In this document: piece after piece, positions 39,501 to 48,966 of the stretch
Layout of the letters: the number at the start of each line of letters is the position of its first letter
How positions within the stretch are numbered: position 1 is the stretch's first letter
Assembly (NCBI RefSeq): GCF_011046895.1
Contig: NZ_CP049250.1
Span: 1,710,501-1,774,500 of the forward strand
Length of the DNA: 64,000 nucleotides
From: Rhizobium rhizoryzae
GTDB taxonomy: Bacteria; Pseudomonadota; Alphaproteobacteria; Rhizobiales; Rhizobiaceae
Direction: 5' to 3'
The notes under the pieces: generated by a model
Told to the model about the DNA's origin: nothing
Database searches by the model: none
Seen by the model: the letters and a program-made list of their open reading frames with translations, nothing else
Program-made: the position numbers and the translations under genes

Positions 39501-41261
39501 GTCAATGCCGATATGCTGCAGATCAAGGTCGCCCAAGGTGCAAAGCCTGGCGAAGGCGGCCAGTTGCCTGGCCACAAGGTGGATGCGACGGTCGCCAAGA
39601 CCCGTCACTCCACGCCAGGTGTCGGCCTCATTTCGCCGCCGCCGCATCATGACATCTATTCGATCGAAGACTTGGCGCAGCTGATCTTCGACCTGAAGAA
39701 CGTCAACACGGATGCCGACATCTCGGTCAAGCTGGTGTCCGAAGTGGGCGTTGGAACGGTCGCTGCCGGTGTTGCCAAGGCACGCGCCGACCATATTACG
39801 GTTGCCGGTTTCGATGGCGGTACGGGTGCCTCTCCGCTCACCTCGCTGAAGCATGCCGGTTCCCCATGGGAAATCGGTCTTGCCGAAACCCAGCAGACAC
39901 TGGTGCTGAACGGCCTTCGTTCGCGCATTGCCCTTCAGGTGGATGGTGGCCTGAAGACCGGTCGTGACGTGATCGTCGGCGCGCTTCTCGGTGCCGATGA
40001 ATTCGGCTTCGCAACGGCTCCGCTGATTGCGGCTGGCTGCATCATGATGCGCAAGTGCCATCTGAACACCTGCCCCGTTGGCGTTGCCACGCAGGATCCG
40101 GTTCTGCGCAAGCGCTTCAAGGGCACGCCGGAACACGTCATCAACTACTTCTTCTTCGTCGCTGAAGAAGTGCGCGAAATCCTGGCCTCGCTCGGCTTCA
40201 CCAAGCTGGACCAGATCATCGGCGCTTCGGAACTGCTCGAAAAGGATGAGATGCTGGCGCACTGGAAGGCCAAGGGCCTCGACTTCAGCCGCATCTTCCA
40301 CAAGGTGGAAGCGCCGAAGGAAGCAACCTACTGGACCGAGCGCCAGAAGCACCCGATCGATGACGTGCTGGACCGCAAGCTGATCGAAAAGTCGATGCCT
40401 GCGCTGGAAAACAAGGAATCGGTGGTCTTCGAAGTGCCGATCAAGAACGTGGACCGCTCCGCCGGTGCCATGCTCTCGGGCGCGCTTGCCAAGCGTTGGG
40501 GTCACAAGGGGCTCAAGGACGACACGATCCATGTCACGCTGCGTGGCACGGCTGGCCAGTCCTTCGGTGCCTTCCTCGCACGCGGCATCACGTTTGATCT
40601 CGTCGGCGACGGCAACGACTATGTGGGCAAGGGCCTTTCAGGTGGCCGCATCATCGTGCGTCCGCCGGAGAACTCGAAGCTTGCTGCCGAACATTCTATC
40701 ATCGTCGGCAATACGGTGCTCTACGGCGCAATCACCGGCGAATGCTACTTCCGCGGCGTGGCGGGCGAGCGTTTCGCCGTGCGTAATTCCGGCGCTGTGG
40801 CTGTCGTCGAAGGCGTGGGCGATCATGGCTGCGAATACATGACGGGCGGCATCGTGGTGGTTCTCGGCGAAACGGGCCGTAACTTCGCGGCCGGTATGTC
40901 CGGTGGCGTGGCCTACGTTCTCGACGAGAGCGGCGATTTCGCCAAGCGCTGCAACATGGCCATGGTCGAGCTGGAGCCGGTTCCGGAAGAAGACGACATG
41001 CTGGAGAAGCTCCACCACCATGGTGGCGACCTCATGCACAAGGGACGCGTGGACGTTTCCGAAGACATGACGCGCCACGATGAGGAACGTCTCTACCAGA
41101 TGATTTCCAACCATCTCCACTACACGGGCTCCAACCGTGCCAAGGAGATCCTGGATCGCTGGAGCGAGTTCCGTCCGAAGTTCCGCAAGGTCATGCCGGT
41201 CGAATACCGCCGTGCGCTTGAGGAAATGGAACGGATGCGCATGGGCGTTGCGGCGGAGTAA
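36546..41261 (+). CDS. gltB: Glutamate synthase (NADPH) large subunit
   Basis: A 1571-residue subunit that turns glutamine and 2-oxoglutarate into two glutamates. Domains in order: class II glutaminase, whose nucleophile Cys44 (ACGVGF) becomes the N-terminus after removal of a propeptide; a central domain; the FMN synthase domain (about 860-1240); the 3Fe-4S cysteines in [15 protein letters not shown] (about 40039-40083); and the C-terminal beta-helix with repeated Gly-x-x-Gly turns. Two adjacent ATGs at 36543 and 36546 follow AAGGAGGAA; the second has better spacing. It is followed by gltD and works with glnII. Confidence 0.97.
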   Translation: MTKAISTPADGSETVKALIPARLSPSGLPLAQGLYDPRNEHDACGVGFIAHMKGQKSHQIVKDGLFILENLTHRGAVGADPLMGDGAGILVQIPDRFFREEMAKQGVTLPKAGEYAVGHIFMPRDPEQIEHFKKVMIEVVAEEGQQFLGFRDVPVDNSSLSKAPEIAATEPYHCQIFIGAGRDAATNHDFERKLFLLRKVISNRIYDQFGGQETGFYPVSLSSSTIVYKGMFLAYQVGAYYKDLSDPRFESAVALVHQRFSTNTFPSWKLAHPYRMVAHNGEINTLRGNVNWMAARQASVSSPFFGDDISKLWPISYEGQSDTACFDNALEFLVRGGYSMAHAVMMLIPEAWAGNQSMSPERKAFYEYHAALMEPWDGPAAVAFTDGKQIGATLDRNGLRPARYVVTSDDRIIMASEAGVLPVPEETIVKKWRLQPGKMLLIDMEKGRIISDEEVKSELATKHPYRNWLDRTQIILEDLKPVEPRALRRDVSLLDRQQAFGYTSEDTKILMSPMATTGQEAVGSMGTDTPISAMSQKSKLLYTYFKQNFAQVTNPPIDPIREELVMSLVSFIGPRPNILDHEGMAKAKRMEVRQPILTNGDLEKIRSIGHVEDHFDTKTLDFTYDVERGAEGMPEMLDRLCERAEAAVRGGYNIIVLSDRQLGPDRIAIPALLATAAVHHHLIRKGLRTSVGLVVETGEPREIHHFCCLAGFGAEAINPYLAFDTLIDMHKKGEFPKEVSEDEVVYRYIKAVGKGILKVMSKMGISTYQSYCGAQIFDAIGLASELVNKYFFGTATTIEGVGLAEIAEETFARHKAAFGKDPVLASNLDIGGEYAYRMRGENHAWTPDVVATLQHAVRGNSQDRYREFAEMVNETSVRMNTIRGLFKIKSADQIGRKPVSLDEVEPAVDIVKRFSTGAMSFGSISREAHTTLAIAMNRIGGKSNTGEGGEESDRYMPLADGSQNPERSAIKQIASGRFGVTTEYLVNADMLQIKVAQGAKPGEGGQLPGHKVDATVAKTRHSTPGVGLISPPPHHDIYSIEDLAQLIFDLKNVNTDADISVKLVSEVGVGTVAAGVAKARADHITVAGFDGGTGASPLTSLKHAGSPWEIGLAETQQTLVLNGLRSRIALQVDGGLKTGRDVIVGALLGADEFGFATAPLIAAGCIMMRKCHLNTCPVGVATQDPVLRKRFKGTPEHVINYFFFVAEEVREILASLGFTKLDQIIGASELLEKDEMLAHWKAKGLDFSRIFHKVEAPKEATYWTERQKHPIDDVLDRKLIEKSMPALENKESVVFEVPIKNVDRSAGAMLSGALAKRWGHKGLKDDTIHVTLRGTAGQSFGAFLARGITFDLVGDGNDYVGKGLSGGRIIVRPPENSKLAAEHSIIVGNTVLYGAITGECYFRGVAGERFAVRNSGAVAVVEGVGDHGCEYMTGGIVVVLGETGRNFAAGMSGGVAYVLDESGDFAKRCNMAMVELEPVPEEDDMLEKLHHHGGDLMHKGRVDVSEDMTRHDEERLYQMISNHLHYTGSNRAKEILDRWSEFRPKFRKVMPVEYRRALEEMERMRMGVAAE

Positions 41262-41383
41262 ATCGCCGCAGCCGTCATTCACGGATCAGACCGTTCGGTC
41301 GGTGCTTGAGCACTGCGTCGAACGGGAAGATCACAAGGGATCTGATCGTATCGATGTGGGCGCAAGTGGCGACGGTCGATACA

Positions 41384-41399
41384 GGGAGCTTCGGCTCCC
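41384..41399 (+). other. UUCG-capped hairpin in the gltB-gltD spacer
   Basis: GGGAGC-TTCG-GCTCCC lies 22 bases before the gltD start, with no T run behind it. As RNA it would be a very stable stem beside the gltD ribosome site, and might set gltD expression or protect the mRNA after cleavage in the 160-base spacer. Confidence 0.6.
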
Positions 41400-41421
41400 A
41401 TTTCGAAGTGAGGGATGAAAC

Positions 41422-42876
41422 ATGGGCAAGGTTACGGGTTTCATGGAAATCGACCGGCAGGTGGCAAAGTACCAGCCTGCGTCGGATCGTATTCGCCATT
41501 TCCGCGAATTCACCATTCCGATGTCGGATGCCGAAGTGACCAAACAGGCCGCGCGCTGCATGGACTGTGGCATTCCCTATTGCCATGGCCCGACCGGCTG
41601 TCCGGTTCATAACCAGATCCCGGACTGGAACGACCTCGTCTATAACAACAAGTGGGAAGAGGCGATCCGCAACCTCCATTCCACCAACAACTTCCCGGAA
41701 TTTACCGGTCGCGTTTGCCCGGCGCCTTGCGAGGAAGCCTGCACGCTGAACCTGGAAGATGCGCCTGTCGCGATCAAGACCGTCGAGCAGGCCATTGCCG
41801 ACAAAGCCTATGAACTGGGCTTTATCGCGCCGCAGCCGCCAACCATTCATACCGGCAAGAAGGTCGCCATTATCGGTTCCGGACCTGCCGGTCTTGCCGC
41901 TGCCCAGCAATTGGGTCGTGCTGGCCATGAGGTTCATGTCTACGAGCGCGAGAGCAAGCCTGGCGGTCTGTTGCGCTACGGTATCCCGGACTTCAAGATG
42001 GAGAAGAACTTCATCGATCGCCGCGTCGAGCAGATCAAGGGCGAGGGTGTTACCTTCCATTGCGGCGTGAACATCGGTGTCGACCTGCCGATGGAAAAGC
42101 TTCTCGCCGACCATGATGCAGTTGTCTATTGCGGCGGCTCCGAAACCCCGCGTCCAGCCGGTATTCCGGGTGTGGACCTGCACGGCGTCTATGATGCCAT
42201 GCCATACCTCGTTCAGCAGAACCGCCGCGTCGGTCGTGAAAACATCGATAGCGTGGGCTGGCCGTCGGAGCCGATCCTGGCCGGCGCAAAGCATGTCGTC
42301 GTTGTCGGCGGTGGCGACACCGCATCGGATTGCGTGGGCACGGCTTTCCGCCAGGGTGCGGTGAAGGTGACCCAGCTCGACATTCGCCCCATGCCTCCCG
42401 AGAAGGAAGACAAGCTGGCCGTCTGGCCGTTCTGGGCCACAAAGATGCGTACCTCCTCTTCGCAGGCAGAAGGTGCGAACCGCGAATTCCAGGTCGCAAC
42501 GCTCGAATTCGTTGGCGAAGACGGCCAACTGACCGGCGTTCGCTGCTGCCAGGTGGATGAGCGCCGCAAGCCGATTGCCGGCACGGACTTCATCATCAAG
42601 GCGGACCTCGCTTTCATCGCCATCGGCTTCTCCGGTCCGGCGAAGGATAGCGTCTTGAGCGATCTGGGTGACAAGCTGCAGCTGAATGTAGACCGCCGCG
42701 GTTCCACGAACGTGGTCGCGAACGAGAAGGACTACAAGACCTCGGTCGACAAGCTGTGGGCGGCCGGTGACGTTCGTCGCGGCCAGTCGCTAGTGGTCTG
42801 GGCCATTCGTGAAGGTCGTCAGGTCGCCCGTGCCGTGGACGAGGCCTTGATGGGTTCCTCGGTCCTGCCGCGCTAA
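41422..42876 (+). CDS. gltD: Glutamate synthase (NADPH) small subunit
   Basis: A 484-residue flavoprotein that passes electrons from NADPH to GltB. The N-terminal iron-sulphur domain carries Cys46, 49, 54 and 60 and Cys99, 103 and 107 for two 4Fe-4S clusters. The FAD fold IIGSGPAGLAAAQQLGRAG starts near 152, and the NADPH fold VVVGGGDTASDC near 292. The C-terminal AAGDVRRGQSLVVWAIREGRQ is typical. GAGGGATGAAAC before the ATG is a good ribosome site. It follows gltB after 160 bases and ends before a very strong hairpin. Confidence 0.96.
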   Translation: MGKVTGFMEIDRQVAKYQPASDRIRHFREFTIPMSDAEVTKQAARCMDCGIPYCHGPTGCPVHNQIPDWNDLVYNNKWEEAIRNLHSTNNFPEFTGRVCPAPCEEACTLNLEDAPVAIKTVEQAIADKAYELGFIAPQPPTIHTGKKVAIIGSGPAGLAAAQQLGRAGHEVHVYERESKPGGLLRYGIPDFKMEKNFIDRRVEQIKGEGVTFHCGVNIGVDLPMEKLLADHDAVVYCGGSETPRPAGIPGVDLHGVYDAMPYLVQQNRRVGRENIDSVGWPSEPILAGAKHVVVVGGGDTASDCVGTAFRQGAVKVTQLDIRPMPPEKEDKLAVWPFWATKMRTSSSQAEGANREFQVATLEFVGEDGQLTGVRCCQVDERRKPIAGTDFIIKADLAFIAIGFSGPAKDSVLSDLGDKLQLNVDRRGSTNVVANEKDYKTSVDKLWAAGDVRRGQSLVVWAIREGRQVARAVDEALMGSSVLPR

Positions 42877-42908
42877 CGTCTTTACGTTCCGACAAAGAGT
42901 TACTACGG

Positions 42909-42967
42909 CCCGAAGCGTGGTACGCGAAGCCCAACCTCGCGTACCACGCTTCGGGTTATGATTTTTC
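42909..42967 (+). terminator. Terminator after gltBD: perfect 19-bp hairpin
   Basis: A 19-bp perfect stem (42909-42927 with 42937-42955) has a nine-base loop. It is followed by TTATGATTTTTCTG. The stem is longer than needed for simple termination. Confidence 0.8.
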
Positions 42968-42991
42968 TGTTCCGATCCGGAGGATTTGTCG

Positions 42992-43555
42992 ATGAGCCTC
43001 AAACTCTATCTTGCCGGGCCGGAAGTTTTTCTCCCAAATGCCCGCCACATGCTGGACGCAAAGGCCGCTATGGCGCGCGAGTTCGGGTTCGAGCCCATCT
43101 GCCCTGGCGATGTTACGATTGAGCCTGCCCCGACTCGTCATGAGTTCGGCCTGAAGATCAGTGCCGTCGATGAAGGCATGATGAACCGCGCCGATGGGAT
43201 CATCGCCAATCTCACGCCGTTTCGGGGTATTGCCGCCGATGTCGGCACCGCCTTCGAGCTTGGCTATGTCTGTGCGCAGGGCAAGCGTGTTGCCGCTTAC
43301 ACGAACATGACGGCAAACCATTTCCAGCGTACGCGGGAATTCTACAAAGGTGAGATCGCGGAGGGACCAGATGGACGCAAACGCGGCCCGGACGGCCTGT
43401 CGCTCGAGGATTTCGACATGATCGACAATCTGATGCTGCATGGCGGCATCGAGCGGCGCGGCGGCTTCATTGCCGTGCATGATGCACCACCTGACGCGCT
43501 CTACACGGACCTGACAGCGTTCCGGTCCTGCCTGGATTGGTATGCGTCACGGTGA
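42992..43555 (+). CDS. Nucleoside 2-deoxyribosyltransferase family protein
   Basis: A 187-residue protein of the nucleoside 2-deoxyribosyltransferase fold. The start KLYLAGPEVF, the ISAVDEGMMNRADGIIANLTPFRG core and the catalytic-Glu motif GTAFELGY match the family. Such enzymes swap or hydrolyse bases on deoxyribonucleosides or, in relatives, nucleoside monophosphates. GGAGGA lies eight bases before the ATG at 42992; a TTG six bases upstream is rejected. Its last nine bases overlap the convergent SGNH gene. Exact substrate is unknown. Confidence 0.85.
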   Translation: MSLKLYLAGPEVFLPNARHMLDAKAAMAREFGFEPICPGDVTIEPAPTRHEFGLKISAVDEGMMNRADGIIANLTPFRGIAADVGTAFELGYVCAQGKRVAAYTNMTANHFQRTREFYKGEIAEGPDGRKRGPDGLSLEDFDMIDNLMLHGGIERRGGFIAVHDAPPDALYTDLTAFRSCLDWYASR

Positions 43556-44710
43556 CGTGGGGTTCAGCCTGACATTGTCAATACGGCCAACAGGGGCATC
43601 GGGCAGGAAGCCTTTGGTCAGCAACAGGTTCTGAGGTGTTTCCCGGGCCACCGGCTTGATGGTGGAGGCTCCGAGCAGTTCCTTGCCACCGTCCAGTTCG
43701 GGATCGGAGAGATTGATAGGCTGGCTTGGCATCTTCGCTTCTACTTCCGGCGGCAGGCTGGAAAGCAGCGGCAGATCGCCTGCATCCAGGCGGATCAGAT
43801 CTCCGACCGACAGATCGCCCAGATGGCGCTTGGCCAGTTTTTCCACGTAGAAGGCCAGCTTGCGTTTGCCCGCATCGGTAAAGCTCACACCATCCGTGCC
43901 TCTCAGGCGGGCCGGCTGGCCGTTCACGTCCGATCCTGTCACGATGAACTGACCGCTTTCATCGACGAAGCCATCCCAGATATCGACGAATTCTCCGCCC
44001 ACTTCCTCGACATTCGACCTGTAAATGCCGTTCAGCGTCACGGCATCGGCTGTCAGTGACGGGGATTCGAATGCCGCAAGGCCGACCCAGAGAAGCGGGA
44101 TCTTGCGATCCGTCACCATTTTCGCGAGGCGTGTGACGCGCTCTTCATATTCCTTCAGCCAGATATCCGTGCGGAAACGCTCCCGCTCGGCACCCACCTG
44201 CATGGACTGCCGGTCATTTGCGCCCAGCATCACCACCACGATCTGCGGCTTCTCCTGCTCCAGCATGCGGGGCAGTTCACTCAGCCAATCATAATGGTCC
44301 TGCCGGACGAGACCGGAAGCAACAGAGCCCTTGGCGATGACCTTGACGGAGGGATCCTGCTCGAAAGCGGTTTCCAGTCCCTGTCCCACACCCATGGCGC
44401 CGAAATCTCCAACCACCAGGATCTTGCGGGCGCTGTCCATTTTCTCAACGGCTTCCGGCTGCGGTGCTGCGGCCGGAGGCTTGACAGGTGTTGGTGCAGC
44501 CGGTCGCGCCGCGCCCTGCGGCCTTACCCGCTCCGGGCGAGGGCGCATCTGGATGATGGAGCTTTCGGGACGGCGCCGTTCATTGCCGAACAACATGTCG
44601 AACAGGGTGCGTCGCTGTTCCTGCGCTACGCCCACGCCCGCGGGCAGGGCCATCAACACAATGAGGGCCGTGGTCAGGAGGCGGCGAGGGAGCCTGCGCT
44701 TGGAAGTCAT
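43547..44710 (-). CDS. Periplasmic SGNH/GDSL-type hydrolase (DUF459 family)
   Basis: A 387-residue exported protein. A basic start and hydrophobic stretch (about residues 8-30) form a signal peptide or anchor; a Pro/Ala-rich linker (about 60-90) follows, then the SGNH-like domain from about 97. Expected blocks are ILVVGDFGAMGVGQGL (block I, where Gly-Asp-Phe-Gly replaces the usual Gly-Asp-Ser), VVMLGANDR (block III) and DGVSFTDAGKRKLA near the end in place of block V. The normal nucleophile Ser is thus not evident, so catalysis is uncertain. It may act on envelope polysaccharide. The start at 44710 is best for the signal peptide; earlier starts are possible. Confidence 0.78.
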   Translation of the reverse strand: MTSKRRLPRRLLTTALIVLMALPAGVGVAQEQRRTLFDMLFGNERRRPESSIIQMRPRPERVRPQGAARPAAPTPVKPPAAAPQPEAVEKMDSARKILVVGDFGAMGVGQGLETAFEQDPSVKVIAKGSVASGLVRQDHYDWLSELPRMLEQEKPQIVVVMLGANDRQSMQVGAERERFRTDIWLKEYEERVTRLAKMVTDRKIPLLWVGLAAFESPSLTADAVTLNGIYRSNVEEVGGEFVDIWDGFVDESGQFIVTGSDVNGQPARLRGTDGVSFTDAGKRKLAFYVEKLAKRHLGDLSVGDLIRLDAGDLPLLSSLPPEVEAKMPSQPINLSDPELDGGKELLGASTIKPVARETPQNLLLTKGFLPDAPVGRIDNVRLNPTSP

Positions 44711-44809
44711 GTCTTCGGCCCATTCTCGATAAGCTGGTCCCATCCATCGGGACCGATGCCCGCGCGACAAAGCCGTGCGGGCCATGAGGTCAAGTCTGCG
44801 GGAATGTGG

Positions 44810-46024
44810 TCACTTCCGCAAGGCTTTCAACAGTCCCTTGGACGGTTCGCCATCCCGCTCCATGCCGAGGCGTGCCTGAATGGCGGCAATGGCAGCCTTC
44901 GAACCGGAGCCGAAGTTTCCGTCGATTTCGCCATCATAATAGCCCAGTTCCTTGAGGCGGCTCTGCAATTCAAACTTTTCCTTGATGTCCAGCGTATTGT
45001 GAGGACGCGGCCAGGATTGCTGCATGCCGCCGTAACCGGCGATCTCGTCGGCCAGCAGACCAACGCCCAGCGCATAGGAGTCTGCTGCATTGTAGCGCTT
45101 GATGACAGTGAAATTGGTCATCATCAGGAATGCGGGACCTTCCGCTCCGGCGAGCAATTTGAGCGTGGCGCGATCATTGGGGCGAGGGAACGCCTTGCCA
45201 TTGGCGCGCACGAAACCAAGCTTCGCCCATTGCACCAGCGTTTTCGTCTGGCCTGCATGGCGCGCCGCACCGGCAGGCGATACGGCCTCATAGCCCCAGG
45301 TGGAGCCGGTCTGCCAGCCGTTTTTCGCAAGAAGATTGGCGGCGGTTGCCAGAGCGTCAGGGATGGAGCTCCAGATATCGCGACGGCCATCGCCATCGGC
45401 ATCAACGGAGTAGAGAAGATAGCTTGTCGGTATGAACTGCGTATGCCCCATGGCACCTGCCCAGGAGCCAGTCAGATGCTTCGGTGTCACATCGCCAGAT
45501 TGCAGAATCTTGAGGGCAGCAAGCAATTGCTTGCGGGCAAAATTGGCTCGTTTCGGGTCACCCCAGGCAAGGGTCGCGAGCGCTTGCGGCACGTGGTGAA
45601 GACGGTCGTGGTTCTGGAGGGCCGCCCCGTAATTCGTTTCCATCGACCAGATGGCCAGCAGGATATATTTGTCGACGCCGAAATGGCGTTCCAGCGCCGT
45701 CAGCGTGCGGTTGTGCTTGGCCAGCATCTCGCGCCCAACCTTTACGGTGTACGGGTTTACGCGGGAATCGAGATAATCCCAGATCTGCGCCTTGAACTCG
45801 GGCTGATAGCGTGCCTTTTCCAGCACTTCCTCATCCGGGCCGGTGATGCCCGCAAATGCCTGGTTATAAGTGGATTTGCTAATCCCGCTCGCCGCAGCCG
45901 TTTCATAGAATTTGGCGACCCATGCCTTGAAACCGGCGTCGGCCTTGGCATCTATCGCAGAAGTCGCAACGACAACCGCTGCGATGGCGGAGAGGGCAAA
46001 GCGTCTGGCGCTGAATTTTTTCAT
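44810..46024 (-). CDS. Lytic murein transglycosylase, MltB-like with peptidoglycan-binding domain
   Basis: A 404-residue periplasmic enzyme that cuts peptidoglycan with formation of 1,6-anhydro ends. Residues 1-29 are a signal peptide (ending IDAKADA); the GH103 domain runs from about 30 to 320 with catalytic Glu129 in IWSMETNYG; a PG_binding_1 domain (LQSRLKELGYYDGEIDGNFG) lies at the C-terminus. No lipobox is seen, so it should be soluble. AAGGA precedes the ATG at 46024; a longer reading with 43 residues is not credible. It lies 99 bases downstream of the SGNH gene's start region, same strand, both being envelope functions. Confidence 0.92.
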   Translation of the reverse strand: MKKFSARRFALSAIAAVVVATSAIDAKADAGFKAWVAKFYETAAASGISKSTYNQAFAGITGPDEEVLEKARYQPEFKAQIWDYLDSRVNPYTVKVGREMLAKHNRTLTALERHFGVDKYILLAIWSMETNYGAALQNHDRLHHVPQALATLAWGDPKRANFARKQLLAALKILQSGDVTPKHLTGSWAGAMGHTQFIPTSYLLYSVDADGDGRRDIWSSIPDALATAANLLAKNGWQTGSTWGYEAVSPAGAARHAGQTKTLVQWAKLGFVRANGKAFPRPNDRATLKLLAGAEGPAFLMMTNFTVIKRYNAADSYALGVGLLADEIAGYGGMQQSWPRPHNTLDIKEKFELQSRLKELGYYDGEIDGNFGSGSKAAIAAIQARLGMERDGEPSKGLLKALRK

Positions 46025-46232
46025 CGGCGGAGTGTTCCTTGTTCTATCCGGTCTCAAATTTGCCAGGATCGGGAACGACGCCCTGACATTGAAGCAACAG
46101 GGTAGACCGACAGTGTCAACAAATTCTTTACCATGTGGACACTCCTCTGTCATTGTTTGTGAAAAGGTAGTGATTGGCTGCTAAGGCGAAGGCCATGGCA
46201 CCCTCATAGGTTTGTGCTTGAAGGAGGCATGA

Positions 46233-47117
46233 GTGGGACAACAGAAGATCCGTAAAGCCGTATTCCCCGTTGCAGGTCTTGGAACGCGCTTCCTGCCCGC
46301 GACCAAGGCTGTTCCGAAGGAAATGCTGACGGTCGTGGACAAGCCGGTCATCCAGTACGTTGTCGATGAAGCGGCTGCGGCCGGCATCGAGCACTTCGTA
46401 TTCGTGACAGGTCGCGGCAAGGGCGTCATCGAAGACTATTTCGACATCCAGTACGAGCTGGAGCAGATGCTGCGCGAGCGGAACAAGAATGCGGAACTGA
46501 CGCTGCTTTCCGACCTTCTGCCGACTGCCGGTACTGCAAGCTTCACCCGCCAGCAGGTTCCGCTTGGCCTTGGCCATGCCGTTTGGTGCGCGCGCGATAT
46601 CGTTGGCAACGAGCCATTTGCCGTGCTGCTGCCGGACATGATCATGGCGTCTGAAAAGAGCTGCCTCAAGGGGATGGTCGAGCTTTACGACAAGACAGGC
46701 GGCAATGTTCTGGCGGTCGAGGAGTGCGATCCTGAGCTGGCGCACAAGTACGGCATCGTCGGCATGGGCGACAAGGTGGGCGAAGAAGGCTTCAAGATCA
46801 CGCAGATGGTGGAGAAGCCTGCCAAGGGCACTGCCCCTTCCAACTTCTTCATCAATGGTCGCTACATCCTGCAGCCCGAGATCTTCAAGATCCTCGAGAC
46901 CCAGGAGCGTGGTGCGGGCAACGAAATCCAGTTGACGGACGGCATGCTCGCGCTTGCCAAGTCGCAGGAGTTCTCGGCCTATCACTTCAAGGGCGAGACC
47001 TTCGACTGTGGTGCCAAGGATGGCTTCATTCTTGCAAATCTTGCCTTCGCCTTGAAGCGCGACGACATCCGTCCGTTGATCGAAGGACCGCTGAAGGCCA
47101 TCACATCGAAGATGTGA
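46233..47117 (+). CDS. galU: UTP-glucose-1-phosphate uridylyltransferase
   Basis: A 294-residue enzyme making UDP-glucose, precursor of lipopolysaccharide, exopolysaccharide and glucans. The nucleotidyltransferase motif [21 protein letters not shown] is at 10-30; [20 protein letters not shown] and LLPDMIM follow. It is also called exoN in rhizobia. The start is GTG at 46233, five bases after AAGGAGG; an ATG at 46229 is out of frame. It uses the same glucose-1-phosphate pool as glgC and pgm. A strong terminator follows. Confidence 0.96.
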   Translation: MGQQKIRKAVFPVAGLGTRFLPATKAVPKEMLTVVDKPVIQYVVDEAAAAGIEHFVFVTGRGKGVIEDYFDIQYELEQMLRERNKNAELTLLSDLLPTAGTASFTRQQVPLGLGHAVWCARDIVGNEPFAVLLPDMIMASEKSCLKGMVELYDKTGGNVLAVEECDPELAHKYGIVGMGDKVGEEGFKITQMVEKPAKGTAPSNFFINGRYILQPEIFKILETQERGAGNEIQLTDGMLALAKSQEFSAYHFKGETFDCGAKDGFILANLAFALKRDDIRPLIEGPLKAITSKM

Positions 47118-47144
47118 GCTTGCATTTCGTGAAAACGAAAAGGG

Positions 47145-47176
47145 CCCCGGAAGTGATTCCGGGGCCTCTTTTTATC
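47145..47176. terminator. Bidirectional terminator of galU and the beta-barrel gene
   Basis: GGCCCCGGAA and TTCCGGGGCC pair around GTGA, followed by TCTTTTT. The minus-strand tail is CTTTTCGTTTTC, so the convergent gene ending at 47191 may use it too. Confidence 0.92.
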
Positions 47177-47190
47177 GCCTGAGGGTTAGT

Positions 47191-48834
47191 TCATCGCCTG
47201 AGAGTCAGGCCGACGCCGGCGCGCAACTGCTTGCTGTCGGTTCCGCCCGGATTGTCGGTGAACTCGTAGCCCAGGTTGGCAGTGGCATCGAAATAGCGAT
47301 TGATATTCCAGATGACACCGGTTCCAAGAGACCAGTTCAAGGCGTTTTGCGTGCTTGGGTAATCGCGCACCGTGGACGAGGCGGTCAGTCGGCCTGTCAG
47401 ATCGTTGCGGATTAGATGCGAGAGGCCCGCACTCAACTGATAGTCAACCCAGCCGCTTTGACCTGCTGCCGTGGCGTCCTGCACCGTCGTTCTGAGACCC
47501 AGATCCACGTCTGTCCCGCGCTGGGGTGACCAGAGCAACGTCCCATCCACTGTAAAAGCGTCGATGGATTTCAGGCGGGCATCCTCATAATCGACGATGG
47601 CATAGCCAAGGCCCAGTTCGCCGCGCAACTTCTCTCCAAGATCGAGTTGCACGCCTGCACGGCCGCCGTAGCTCCAGGAGGATCGGGCATAACCCAGCCG
47701 GTCGACATCGTCGTCGTAGAGCGCACGTCCGAGAGTAGCCTCTATGAAGGGGATAAGAGCAGGCGAAAGCTCGTAGCCGACACGGATGCGGCCTTCGACA
47801 GCGTTGCGATCCCGGTCGCTGAGGCTGAGCGAGCGACCATCTGCAAAGCGGGCAGAGCCGTAGAGTGTGCGTGTGCCGGTCAGCGCTGCGGTCCCGCGCA
47901 GAATTCCGAAGTCGCGTTCGATCGTGCCGCCCAACGAGAAACGGTCGACGCGCGCCTGTTCCACGGTACCGGCAATCGCGTTTGGGTCGCTCGCATCCTC
48001 ACGCTCGAAGGCGTAACCGGCAAGAACATGGGCGACGGTCTGGTTTGACAGATCCAAACGCAAATCGGCGTCCAGCCGCGCATTCGGTTCGGTCTGACCG
48101 GTGCCGCTGATGTTTTTCTGGAAGGTGCCCGCGCCGGTGATGGTCAGCGCGTGGCGCGCCCAATCGGAGGTCAGCGTTCCATTCAGCGTGGTTGCAAGAT
48201 AATTTCGGCGGCTAGTATTGGAGCCGCTACGGGTCGTTTCAGAATTGACGCTCTGGTTCACGCTTGGCCGAAGCGTGAAAGTGCCAAGCTTTACCCCCAG
48301 GCCATCGCCGCGGCGTGCAGACGTATCCCCGCCCTCGATCGCTTCTTCTGCTGCGTTCTGCTGCGGTACGGTGAGCTCGCCCAGATCGTCGGCGATGAGA
48401 CCATCCGCCTGATTGAGCGGTGTACCCTGCAGCATGTTGGCTCCCGCACGCAGGGGGGTGGTGGCAAGGCTTGTCGTGCCGGTAGCGGTTGAAGACAATC
48501 CGTTGCCGGTTTGGTCCAGTGGGTCCGCTGAGCCGCTGCCTGCCAGTGCCGTGTTGCTTGCGGAGTAGGGATCGGTCGGGCTGGAAAGCGGATCGTTCGC
48601 GCCGCCGGTACTGGTGCCTGTTCCTGTGCTGCGGGTGGGAAATGTTTCGTTCAGCGTGCTCAAGCCGCCGGTGCGTGCGGTGCTTCCGCTGCTGGCCGTC
48701 GCATTCGTATTGCGATTATTGGCGGATTGCGCTGCTGCGATGGTCGGAATGGCTAAAATGGTTGACGCAAGCAGGGTCAGCGTAGCGCCAAGGCGCCGCT
48801 GCCGCAAAGCATCGTTTGAAATGCGTTTCGTCAT
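47191..48834 (-). CDS. Outer membrane beta-barrel protein (BBP2-like)
   Basis: A 547-residue protein with a signal peptide (about residues 1-35, ending AIPTIAAAQ), a long Ser/Thr/Gly/Asn-rich region (about 36-180) and a C-terminal barrel from about 190 with alternating strands, ending in GVGLTLRR. The pattern fits the BBP2_2 family. Some rhizobial relatives lie near polysaccharide export genes, and galU and kdsD flank it here; a role in envelope polysaccharide is possible but not shown. The ATG at 48834 suits the signal peptide; a longer reading is rejected. The low-complexity N-terminal region is probably periplasmic and unstructured. Confidence 0.83.
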   Translation of the reverse strand: MTKRISNDALRQRRLGATLTLLASTILAIPTIAAAQSANNRNTNATASSGSTARTGGLSTLNETFPTRSTGTGTSTGGANDPLSSPTDPYSASNTALAGSGSADPLDQTGNGLSSTATGTTSLATTPLRAGANMLQGTPLNQADGLIADDLGELTVPQQNAAEEAIEGGDTSARRGDGLGVKLGTFTLRPSVNQSVNSETTRSGSNTSRRNYLATTLNGTLTSDWARHALTITGAGTFQKNISGTGQTEPNARLDADLRLDLSNQTVAHVLAGYAFEREDASDPNAIAGTVEQARVDRFSLGGTIERDFGILRGTAALTGTRTLYGSARFADGRSLSLSDRDRNAVEGRIRVGYELSPALIPFIEATLGRALYDDDVDRLGYARSSWSYGGRAGVQLDLGEKLRGELGLGYAIVDYEDARLKSIDAFTVDGTLLWSPQRGTDVDLGLRTTVQDATAAGQSGWVDYQLSAGLSHLIRNDLTGRLTASSTVRDYPSTQNALNWSLGTGVIWNINRYFDATANLGYEFTDNPGGTDSKQLRAGVGLTLRR

Positions 48835-48966
48835 GGCGCCGACTGGGCTCCCAAATATTCTTACCCATTCGTAAACCCTTGTGGTTAACGATTGGTTGAT
48901 TTCCCTTTTGCGGAGCTTGATTGGCCGCATGGACATTTGGTCGGTTCGCGGCTATGGCTCCCGCCC

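Noticed and set aside
36507..40532. Very long open frame on the minus strand across gltB
   Set aside because: It is antisense to a fully conserved gltB. Its composition is what GC-rich codon bias yields in the shadow frame, and no family motif or ribosome site is seen.
44294..46105. Plus-strand open frame of about 600 codons opposite the SGNH and lytic transglycosylase genes
   Set aside because: It runs across two real genes with signal peptides and catalytic motifs; its own composition is not protein-like.
48884..48898. TTAA-N7-TTGA, a CtrA-like site upstream of kdsD and the beta-barrel gene
   Set aside because: One half-site has a mismatch and such matches occur by chance; not enough to call.
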